IMG/VR virus record: IMGVR_UViG_3300017917_001996 | Coordinates: 124,001-188,000 of that record | DNA from: a virus | Length of the DNA stretch: 64,000 nt | Strand: one strand, 5' to 3' | Part shown: positions 41,973 through 50,700 of the stretch, in pieces | Layout of the letters: each line of letters begins with the position of its first letter | Position numbering within the stretch: the stretch's first letter is position 1 | Notes under the pieces: model-generated | Told to the model about the DNA's origin: nothing | Database searches by the model: none | Seen by the model: the letters and a program-made list of their open reading frames with translations, nothing else | Translations under genes and position numbers: made by a program

Positions 41973-44684
41973 GTGGCAAACAAGAACTTTGTAGTTAAGA
42001 ATGGCCTTACGGTTGGTAACTTAACTATCGATGCCGATTCAGGCAATATAACAACAACTGGTAACATTGTAACTTCAGGGATTCAAACTGATTCCTATTT
42101 CTTTGCCAACGGCGCTCCGTTTACTAATTTAGGCTATACTGGTAGTATCGGATTCACCGGAAGCACTGGTTCACAAGGGTCTATTGGATTTACTGGCAGT
42201 GTAGGACCGGGAGTGCCAGCTGGTGGCGCAGCAGGCACTTACCTAGTAAAAAATTCAATTACAGATTACGACACAGGTTGGACAGATAGAGTAAATGCTA
42301 AAACTATCTACGAAACTGTTAAAAATACTACTTTAAGCACAATTAATAAAGGCACGCCGGTCTATCAATCCGGAATGGCAGGCAACACAGTTACTGTGGG
42401 TCTAGCTCGTGCCGATGACCCAAATAAACTAGCCATTGGTGTACTTGACGAAAACATACTCCCTGAAGCTGAAGGTAGGATGTTGGTCCTGGGCGAAATT
42501 AAAGGTGTTGACACTTCGGCTTTTACTGTCGGTGACGAAGTATATCTGGGCGAAACTGGTGGATATACTAATGTTCCGCCCACTGGCGCTAACGTAGCTA
42601 GACAATTCTTAGGTGTAGTATTTAGAGTAAGTGACACCAATGGTTCTGGATACATTACGGGAACGTTAACACCAGACAGCATCAAATACACCAATGGTAG
42701 TTTCTACGGTTGGACTGGTACTCAGTGGGACTTATTAGAAACACAAGGCAACGTTGGTTATACTGGTAGCGCAGGTATTAATGGGTATACTGGTAGTCGA
42801 GGTGATACAGGTCTTGGATTTACTATTGCTAAGACATATGCTAGTGTTGCAGCATTAACAGCAGATACTAGCCCCACAGGAATAGTTGCTGGTCAATTTG
42901 CTATTATCGATACAGGTAATGTTAACGACACAGAAAATAGTAGACTTTATATTTGGAATGGGTCAAGCTATCAATACGTAAACGATTTATCGGGTGCAAT
43001 CGGTCTAACCGGTCCGCAAGGAACTGCTGGTTATACAGGTAGCAAAGGAGCCGATGGTACGATTGGTGTAGATGGCTACACAGGTAGCAAGGGTGACTTG
43101 GGTTACACAGGTAGCCAAGGTGTTCAAGGAACTACAGGTTATACTGGTAGTGTTGGGTACGCTGGTAGTAGCGGAGCTCTAAATAATTGGACAGTTATCA
43201 GTTCAAACTATACTACAGCAGACAAAGATAGATTAATATTAAACGCATCAGCTGGAACATTTACTGTAACTTTACCGGCTACTCCGAGTACTGGGTCTTA
43301 CATACAAATGACATCGGCATCGGATTTATCTGTTACCGATGTTACAGTTAACCCAAATGGTAATACCATTGAAGGTGACGCATCTGACATATTATTGGAT
43401 GTACCTAATTCTACCTTTGAGTTTATCTATGATGGCTCCACCTGGCAAATAACCAGTACCGCTGGCCCAAGAGGTTACCTAGGATCTGTTGGATACACAG
43501 GTAGCGCAGGATATACAGGTAGCGCCGGTGTAGGAGGCTATACTGGTAGCCGAGGTGATACTGGACTCGGATTTACCATTGCTAAAACTTATGCTAGTGT
43601 TGCAGCATTAACAGCAGACACAAGTCCTACAAGTATTGTTGCAGGTCAGTTTGCTATTATTGAAACTGGTAATGTTGATGATGCAGAAAATTCTAGACTA
43701 TATCTTTGGAATGGTTCTAGTTATTCGTATGTAAATGACTTATCGGGCGCTGTTGGTTTAACTGGTCCTCAAGGATCTGCAGGTTACACAGGTAGTGCAG
43801 GCTCGCAAGGAACTATTGGTTACACAGGTAGCAAAGGAGCCGATGGTACTATAGGTGTAGATGGTTACACAGGTAGCAAAGGAGACTTAGGTTACACCGG
43901 TAGCAAAGGAGCCGATGGTACTATAGGTGTAGATGGTTATGCCGGCAGTCGAGGTGATACTGGTTATACAGGATCTAACGGTACCTTAGGATACACAGGC
44001 AGTTCTGGAAGTGGATATACCGGTAGTCAAGGTATACCGGGTGTAGTAACTAGCAGTTTAGTAGTTAACAACTTTACTGGAACAGGATCTCAAACGGTGT
44101 TTACGTTAACAGTAACACCAACTGATATCAATCAGACTTTAGTAGTAGTTGATGGTGTTGCACAACTTAGAAATGCATATTCCTTAAGCGGCACAACGTT
44201 GACATTTACTGAAGCCCCAGTTAACGATGCCCAAATCGAAGTTACGATTTTTGTTTACGGAACTTCGACTTTTGTAAATAGACTTTATACAGGTGACGGT
44301 TCTGCTAATGCGTTTACAGTTACTAGTGGAGTTACAAACAATAGCGTTATAGTAACTGATAACGGTATCGTTCAACGACCGGTTACTGATTACACTGTTT
44401 CTGGATCAACAATAACTTTTGTAACTACACCAGCAAACGGATCAAGTATTCAAATTAGAGAGATTCCGGCCGGTGTTGTAGGATATACTGGTAGTGCTGG
44501 TACAAATGGGTACACTGGTTCAGCTGGTACCGATGGATACACAGGTAGTGCTGGTGCAAATGGGTACACTGGTTCAGCTGGTACCAATGGATACACAGGT
44601 AGTGCTGGTGTAGGATATACAGGTAGTGTTGGATCAGGGTCTATGGCAGCAACTGTAGGTTATTCATTGGTATTTGGATTATAA
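41973..44684 (+). CDS. YTGS collagen-like mosaic tail fibre
   Basis: 903 residues, GTG start. Order of modules: KNFVVKNGLTVGNLTIDADS base; ANGAPF hinge; YTGS triplets; a ~150-residue domain (KGTPVYQSGMAGNTVTVGLA, then VDTSAFTVGDEVYLGETGGY) common in phage fibres. Then two copies of the ~65-residue unit [16 protein letters not shown]... (starts ~residue 285 and 533), separated by YTGS stretches and a ~90-residue domain (SSNYTTADKDRLILNASAGT). Two copies of the GTGSQT/GDGSAN beta domain and a final YTGS run end the chain. A receptor-binding fibre assembled from repeated parts. Confidence 0.87.
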   Translation: MANKNFVVKNGLTVGNLTIDADSGNITTTGNIVTSGIQTDSYFFANGAPFTNLGYTGSIGFTGSTGSQGSIGFTGSVGPGVPAGGAAGTYLVKNSITDYDTGWTDRVNAKTIYETVKNTTLSTINKGTPVYQSGMAGNTVTVGLARADDPNKLAIGVLDENILPEAEGRMLVLGEIKGVDTSAFTVGDEVYLGETGGYTNVPPTGANVARQFLGVVFRVSDTNGSGYITGTLTPDSIKYTNGSFYGWTGTQWDLLETQGNVGYTGSAGINGYTGSRGDTGLGFTIAKTYASVAALTADTSPTGIVAGQFAIIDTGNVNDTENSRLYIWNGSSYQYVNDLSGAIGLTGPQGTAGYTGSKGADGTIGVDGYTGSKGDLGYTGSQGVQGTTGYTGSVGYAGSSGALNNWTVISSNYTTADKDRLILNASAGTFTVTLPATPSTGSYIQMTSASDLSVTDVTVNPNGNTIEGDASDILLDVPNSTFEFIYDGSTWQITSTAGPRGYLGSVGYTGSAGYTGSAGVGGYTGSRGDTGLGFTIAKTYASVAALTADTSPTSIVAGQFAIIETGNVDDAENSRLYLWNGSSYSYVNDLSGAVGLTGPQGSAGYTGSAGSQGTIGYTGSKGADGTIGVDGYTGSKGDLGYTGSKGADGTIGVDGYAGSRGDTGYTGSNGTLGYTGSSGSGYTGSQGIPGVVTSSLVVNNFTGTGSQTVFTLTVTPTDINQTLVVVDGVAQLRNAYSLSGTTLTFTEAPVNDAQIEVTIFVYGTSTFVNRLYTGDGSANAFTVTSGVTNNSVIVTDNGIVQRPVTDYTVSGSTITFVTTPANGSSIQIREIPAGVVGYTGSAGTNGYTGSAGTDGYTGSAGANGYTGSAGTNGYTGSAGVGYTGSVGSGSMAATVGYSLVFGL
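42823..43020 (+). repeat. [16 protein letters not shown] module, copy 1
   Basis: One of three ~200-bp copies of the same unit (others at about 43,567 and 52,858). The DNA is very similar, with mostly synonymous differences, and each copy is followed by DLSGAxGLTGPQG and collagen triplets. Confidence 0.85.
43567..43770 (+). repeat. [16 protein letters not shown] module, copy 2
   Basis: Second copy within the same fibre; it has [17 protein letters not shown] where copy 1 has [17 protein letters not shown]. Confidence 0.85.
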
Positions 44685-44699
44685 AGGATATAAAATAAA

Positions 44700-45071
44700 A
44701 TGGCAGCACCAAATTTAATCGGCGCAACAACAATTAACGGTAAGACAACAGGAGCAAACTTGACAACCACAAGCGCAACTACTGTTTTGAACAATCCTGC
44801 AAGTAGTGGTAAATGTTTAAAAGTTAATACATTAAACGTTGCTAACTATGGAGCTTCTGCTGCAAATATTTCTATAGCTTGGAATAACGCAGCAAACTTA
44901 AGTGGTACCGATTTCGCTATTGCCGGAAACATTTCAGTTCCCGGCGGCAGTACACTAAATATCATCGATAAAACAAGTCAATACTACTTAGAAGAAAATC
45001 AGAGTTTAGGGGCAACTGCAGGCACAGCAAATACATTAGTGGTTACGTGTAGTTACGAGGATATAAGTTAA
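44700..45071 (+). CDS. Small beta-sandwich virion protein (cap family, copy D)
   Basis: 123 residues, MAAPNLIGATTINGKTTGAN at the start, LKVNTLNVANYGAS, the VPGGSTLNIIDKTSQYYLEE strand and a final VTCSYEDIS. Paralogue of the copies at 24,538 and 34,683. Its stop overlaps the next ATG by one base (TAATG), so the pairing with the polyglycine adhesin downstream is translationally coupled. Confidence 0.8.
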   Translation: MAAPNLIGATTINGKTTGANLTTTSATTVLNNPASSGKCLKVNTLNVANYGASAANISIAWNNAANLSGTDFAIAGNISVPGGSTLNIIDKTSQYYLEENQSLGATAGTANTLVVTCSYEDIS

Positions 45072-46000
45072 TGGTTAAAAGATATTTTGCTGGCGTTATT
45101 AGTGCGACACAACCGACACCAAATAACATTGTTGCAAGTGGATTTTTTAATACGACTCAGCAAACGCAATTACAGCAATCAAATCAGTGGCCTCTTCCTA
45201 TTCCCCCTTTTGATTCAGTAGAATATTTAGTTGTCGCAGGCGGCGGATCAGGAGGACGAGGACAGTCAGGTGGAGGAGGCGCGGGTGGTCTACGCACAGG
45301 AACTTTGTCTGGTATTTCTACTGGAGTAACATATACAGTTACGGTAGGAGCCGGTGGCGCCGCCCAAGCTACGTCAGAGGCACGAGGAAACAACGGTAAT
45401 GATAGTGTATTCCATACTATAACAAGCACTGGTGGCGGTGGTGGCGGATCGTATGGTACTGGCCCGGGTAAATCAGGAGGTTCAGGTGGTGGTGCCGGCT
45501 CTGCCCCCGGTGGACCACATTCCGGTGGAACTGCAACAAGTGGTCAAGGTAACAACGGTGGCGGAACACCTTCATACTCTGCACCGTACCGCGGCGGCGG
45601 TGGCGGTGGCGCCGGCGCAGCAGGCGCAGCAGGTAATGTGTCTGGAAACGGTGGAATTGGTTTGCAATCTAGTATAACTGGAACCGCTACTTATTATGCG
45701 GGTGGCGGAGGAGGCGGCGCTTATTCCGACACATCGGGTACAGGCGGTCAGGGAGGAGGCGGCGGCGGATCCCTTACTAATAATGGCGACGGTATCAGTG
45801 GCACTGCTAACACAGGTGGAGGTGGCGGTGGTACAGGTTACCCTGGCGGCAACGGCGCAGCTGGTGGATCGGGTATAGTTGTTATAAGATATTCGGCCGT
45901 TCATCCTTTAGCTTCTTCGACTACTGGTTCTCCTACTGTTACAACCTCGGGTGGATATAGAATATATACATTTACTAGTTCAGGATCAATAACTTTTTAA
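45071..46000 (+). CDS. Polyglycine-rich receptor-binding adhesin 1
   Basis: 309 residues. The N-terminal ~43 residues (VKRYFAGVISATQPTP, then NQWPLPIPP) share the attachment pattern of the 35,049 propeller. From ~52, SVEYLVVAGGGSGG begins a glycine-run domain (about half the residues Gly) ending with YRIYTFTSSGSITF. Tight Gly-rich sandwich domains with exposed loops act as host-range tips in several T4-like phages. The short DxGxRGY-like loops between glycine runs are likely variable contacts. The closing SGSIxF motif matches the 46,383 protein. Confidence 0.85.
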   Translation: MVKRYFAGVISATQPTPNNIVASGFFNTTQQTQLQQSNQWPLPIPPFDSVEYLVVAGGGSGGRGQSGGGGAGGLRTGTLSGISTGVTYTVTVGAGGAAQATSEARGNNGNDSVFHTITSTGGGGGGSYGTGPGKSGGSGGGAGSAPGGPHSGGTATSGQGNNGGGTPSYSAPYRGGGGGGAGAAGAAGNVSGNGGIGLQSSITGTATYYAGGGGGGAYSDTSGTGGQGGGGGGSLTNNGDGISGTANTGGGGGGTGYPGGNGAAGGSGIVVIRYSAVHPLASSTTGSPTVTTSGGYRIYTFTSSGSITF

Positions 46001-46012
46001 AAGGATACATAA

Positions 46013-46381
46013 ATGGCACATTTTGCACAAATAGATGAAAACAACATTGTTCAACAAGTTATCGTTGTACACAATAACGAACTGTTAGACGAGAACGGTA
46101 TCGAACGAGAAATAAAAGGTATACAATTCTGCCAATCATTGCTTGGTGGTAATTGGGTACAAACTAGCTATAATGCTAATTTCAGAAAAAATTATGCTGG
46201 TCAAGGGTATACGTATGATTCAGTGAGAGATGCATTCATTCCACCGAAACCATACAATTCTTGGGTATTGAATGAAGATACATGTAACTGGGAAGCACCT
46301 GTTACTCACCCGACTGACGGAAAACTGTATGTTTGGGACGAAAGCACAGTGTCTTGGGTAGAAATAGCTCAAGGGGAATAA
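46013..46381 (+). CDS. MAHFAQI-type fibre-associated protein, copy 1
   Basis: 122 residues. MAHFAQIDENNIVQQVIVVH, KNYAGQGYTYD, AFIPPKPYNSWVLNE, TCNWEAPV and YVWDESTVSWVEI are a pattern widely repeated next to fibre genes in aquatic phages; its function is not known to me. It is Trp- and Tyr-rich, and placed right after each of the two SGSIxF adhesins (see the second copy at 47,355). A role as adhesin chaperone or tip partner is inferred from that pairing. Confidence 0.82.
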   Translation: MAHFAQIDENNIVQQVIVVHNNELLDENGIEREIKGIQFCQSLLGGNWVQTSYNANFRKNYAGQGYTYDSVRDAFIPPKPYNSWVLNEDTCNWEAPVTHPTDGKLYVWDESTVSWVEIAQGE

Positions 46382-46382
46382 T

Positions 46383-47342
46383 ATGGATATAGGACCGGGA
46401 ATTACAATAGGTGCAGGAATTTCTTACGTCGAATCGCCGGCACTTGCGTCAGTTGAATATTTAGTAGTTGCTGGCGGGGGTGGTGCCGGCGGAGCAGACA
46501 ATGGCCGCGGGGGCGGCGGCGGAGGCGGTGCAGGAGGATATCGATTATCGTCCTTATCAGTGACACCGGGTGTTGCGTACACTATTACTGTTGGTGCAGG
46601 GGGCGCAGGCGGCTCATATAATGCAGCTAATGGATCACAGGGCGGCGACTCTATATTTTCTACTATAACATCTACGGGTGGTGGATACGGCGGTAGAGCA
46701 GTCGTTAACGGTGGTAACGGAGGTTCTGGTGGCGGTGGTGGTGGTCGCCCTGGTCAGTCCGGAGGAACAGGAATAGCAGGTCAAGGTAACAACGGTGGCG
46801 CTAGTGGAGGAAACGGCGCTGCAGGCGGAGGCGGCGGCGCAGGCGCCGCAGGCGGAAATGCTGACACTAACGGTGGTTCAGGTGGCAACGGTCTTCAAAC
46901 AAGTATCAGCGGATCTGCAACATATTATGCAGGTGGCGGCTACGGTGGTACACCAGGTGGCGGTGGCGGTGCAGGCGGTGTAGGGGGCGCCCCGGCTCAG
47001 TCTGGTAATGGCGGCGTCGGCTTACAATGGGTTGACGGAAACTACTACGCAGGCGGCGGTGGCGGTTCCTATGGCACTGGCGGTAATGGTGGAGGTGGTG
47101 CTGGTGGTGGATTAGCACCAACTGGCAATGGTAAGAACGGTACTGCTAATACCGGAGGTGGAGCAGGTGCCGGATACAGTGTTGGAAGTACCGCTGGTGG
47201 CACCGGCGGCTCGGGTGTTGTAATTGTTAGATACTCAACTGCCTATGCACAAGCATCATCAACTACAGGATCCCCGACATATTCAGTTGTTGGGAATTAT
47301 AGATATTATAAATTTACTACCTCAGGTAGCATAAAATTCTAA
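46383..47342 (+). CDS. Polyglycine-rich receptor-binding adhesin 2
   Basis: 319 residues, only 1 base after the upstream gene. The short N-terminus MDIGPGITIGAGISYV replaces the attachment module of adhesin 1, while SVEYLVVAGGGGAGG, long GGGGG runs, YYAGGGYGG, TANTGGGAGAGY and the closing YRYYKFTTSGSIKF match it closely. So the two adhesins share the distal domain but not the base. Followed by its own MAHFAQI protein 12 bases on. Confidence 0.85.
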   Translation: MDIGPGITIGAGISYVESPALASVEYLVVAGGGGAGGADNGRGGGGGGGAGGYRLSSLSVTPGVAYTITVGAGGAGGSYNAANGSQGGDSIFSTITSTGGGYGGRAVVNGGNGGSGGGGGGRPGQSGGTGIAGQGNNGGASGGNGAAGGGGGAGAAGGNADTNGGSGGNGLQTSISGSATYYAGGGYGGTPGGGGGAGGVGGAPAQSGNGGVGLQWVDGNYYAGGGGGSYGTGGNGGGGAGGGLAPTGNGKNGTANTGGGAGAGYSVGSTAGGTGGSGVVIVRYSTAYAQASSTTGSPTYSVVGNYRYYKFTTSGSIKF

Positions 47343-47354
47343 TTAGGAGAAAAA

Positions 47355-47738
47355 ATGGCACATTTTGCACAAATCGATGATAACAATGTAGTAACACAAG
47401 TAATTGTAGTAGAACAAGATGTAATTGATACAGGCTTGTTTGGTGATCCAGCTAAGTGGATTCAAACCAGCTACAACACACGTGGTGGCTTACACTACGG
47501 CCCGGACGGAAATCCCGACGGCGGCGTTGCACTAAGAAAAAACTATGCAGGTATTGGTTACACTTATGATGCAGCTAGAGATGCATTTATTCCACCAAAA
47601 CCCTACGCAAGCTGGGTCCTAGACGAAGCAACATGTTGGTGGACTGCACCAGTAGCACAGCCAGCACCCCAAGAAGGTATAATATATACCTGGAACGAAG
47701 AAAATCAAACTTGGGATTCTATAACACTACCTGCTTAA
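47355..47738 (+). CDS. MAHFAQI-type fibre-associated protein, copy 2
   Basis: 127 residues, paralogue of the 46,013 protein: MAHFAQIDDNNVVTQVIVVE, KNYAGIGYTYDAARDAFIPP, PYASWVLDEATCWWTAPV and the end YTWNEENQTWDSITLPA. The DNA is clearly diverged from copy 1 although the protein blocks are conserved, so the duplication is not recent. AGGAGAAA is the ribosome site. Confidence 0.82.
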   Translation: MAHFAQIDDNNVVTQVIVVEQDVIDTGLFGDPAKWIQTSYNTRGGLHYGPDGNPDGGVALRKNYAGIGYTYDAARDAFIPPKPYASWVLDEATCWWTAPVAQPAPQEGIIYTWNEENQTWDSITLPA

Positions 47739-47751
47739 TTGAGAACAAAAA

Positions 47752-50700
47752 ATGGCACAGTATATTACAGCAAACAACATTGAACCCGCAACTCTTACTA
47801 CATTGTCTGGACCCAAGATACAAAGTATTACCTATCCTGGCAACGATACGGCAGTGAATGTAGCCGGTGGTGACACAGTTACTTTAACTGGTACAGGATT
47901 TGTCAGCGGCTGTACTATACTGGTCAACGGTTCGGCAGCACCGTCAGTTACTTTTAATAGCTCAACCAGTGTGCAGTTTACTACTCCAGCATTGAGTGCA
48001 GGTGGATATGTTGTATACTTAATTAATCCCGACGGTGGAACAGCTATTGCAGTGCCGGGCTTACAGTACAGTGGTGTGCCCGCGTGGTCAACCGCAGCAG
48101 GTACGCTAGGCACAGTTTATGAAACTAGTTCTATTAATACCACAGTCGCAGCCACAGGTGATGCACCAATCACCTACACATTGCAAAGTGGTAGTTTACC
48201 AACAGGTGCCAATTTAAATAGTTCAACAGGTTTGATCAGTGGTACTAGTCCAATTACTGCCAACTCTACTACTTACAGTTTTACTATACGTGCCACAGAT
48301 GGACAAAATCAAGATACAGATCGTGCATTTAGTATTACTATTAATCCTGATGTGGTCACATGGTCATCACCGGCTGACGGCACCGCCTATTCTGTAGGCG
48401 TTGATTCGGCTATTAGTAATGTTTCACTGGTGGCTAGTAGTGCTGCTGGCAACGGAGTTCAATATACTGCAAACACATTACCTACTGGTTTGACTTTGAC
48501 GGGTAATGTCATAAGTGGAACACCTACAGTTACAGGAAATGTCAGCACACTGTTAACTGCAACAGCCAATGTTTCTAACAGGTCTGCAACTAGAACTATC
48601 AGCTGGGTGGTTAATGTCAGTGGCGATACAAATTGGAACTATGTAACCACTCTCTTAAGTGCTAATATGGCAGTTGCTCCCTTTAATGATGACGCAAGTA
48701 CAAATAATTTTGCAGTGACAATTAATGGTGACACACGACCAAACAATTTTAATCCGTATACTCCAGGATACTATAGTAATTATTTTGATGGTAATGGAGA
48801 TTATTTAACTGTTGCAACTTCTGCTAGTATGGTGGCATCTGGGGATTTTACTTTTGCGGCTTGGGTATATCCAACAGCAGCTTCCCCAATCAGAGGATGG
48901 TTATTCAACAATGCAGGAAGTGGATCAACTGCTAGCCATGAAATATTTGGGGTATCTCTCAGCGACACCCTTGCAATAGGAGTTTGGTATAATGATTTTT
49001 CAAATATTAAATTAGGTACTAACAGTAACACAGTACCGATCAACCGATGGTCATATATATCTGTGGTAAGGTCTGGTTCATCTGTTACAATTTATATAAA
49101 TGGAGTCTTGTCATCAACCTCAACTGGAACTAGAACAGGAAACATTGGTTCTAGCACAGTAAATGGAACGATTGGCGCGTATCAGGTTTCACAATATTTT
49201 ATAGGGTATATTGCTGATCTGAGTTGGACTAATGATAGTGTTATAACTACAGTTCCTACTAGCCCTAAATCATCAACTGGTACAAGTTTATTAACCTGTC
49301 AATCAAACAGATTTATAGATAATTCAACAAACAATTTTACAGTTACTAGAAATGGTGACACTAGAATAAGTTCATTTGATCCATTTGTACCAAACAGTAG
49401 TTACAGTACCTATGGTAGTACATACTTTGATGGTACTGGGGATTATTTAATAGTTAACGGTAATTCAAATTTAGCATTAGGCTCAGGCGATTTTACAGTA
49501 GAGGGTTGGTTCTATATTGGAACCAACACATCAATTTGGCGTGCTCTTGTTATTATTGGTAATTCCAACGATAACGGAATATATTTAAGCACTAGTAATA
49601 CGCTTACTTGGTTTGAAAGTGGCGCTCAGGCATCGTCGGCTACAGTGATACCTAGCAGTTGGAATCATTTTGCAGTATCTAGACAAGGTACAACGTTAAG
49701 ATTATTTCTAAACGGAGTTAAATCATCAAGTGATTATACAACTTCTACTAATTATACAAGAACCTCAGTGTATATTGGTTCCAACGGTACTGGAGGAGAG
49801 CCTTACACGGGATATTTGTCAGATATTAGAGTAGTCAAAGGAACCGCAGTCTATACCTCAGCATTCACACCACCTACTGCACCACTAACAGCAATAGCAA
49901 ACACAAGTCTATTAACCTGTCAAACAAACCAACCATTTAACAATAACATATTCTTAGACAACAGTACTAATAATTTCTTAATTACAAGAGCAGGTAACAC
50001 CACACAAGGTACATTTAGTCCTTATGGTGCAGGTTGGAGCGGCAACTTTAACGGTTTAAATTCAATGATAGATATAGGATTTACTGGCGTAGCACCAACC
50101 GCAGATTTTACCATCGAAATGTGGTTCTATGGTAATTCTTTTACAGCACAAACTGGTGGTGATACAGGATTGACTTTCATTGGATTGGCTACCGACACCA
50201 GTGGCAGACTTAACTTGTTTGTAACTGCCGCCGGCGAAATTAAAGCGTCGATGACAAACAACAGTGGAACAGTTGTAATTAACTTATCATCGAATACCGG
50301 TGTAGTTAACAAAACTACATGGTATCATGCGGCATTTGTCAGAAACGGAAATAATTATAACATTTATTTAAATGGAACATCGGTGGCTTCAACTACAAGT
50401 GCGACAGCAATGACTTATGCACAAGATATGTTGTATGTAGGTATTAACAGACCCGGCGGATCTGGAACAAGTTCTCACCCCTGGGATGGATACATTAGTA
50501 ATTATAGGTATACCAAGTCTGCGGTTTACACCGGTAATTTTACGCCAAGTGCAGTACCATTACAACCAATTACAAATACAGTTTTAATGCTATTGCAGGA
50601 TTCTAGGTTTGTTGACAACTCAGTAACACGGTACCCTGTTACTCCTACTAATGTTACAGTTCAACGCTTTAGTCCATTTGCAGGAACAATATTACCCGCT

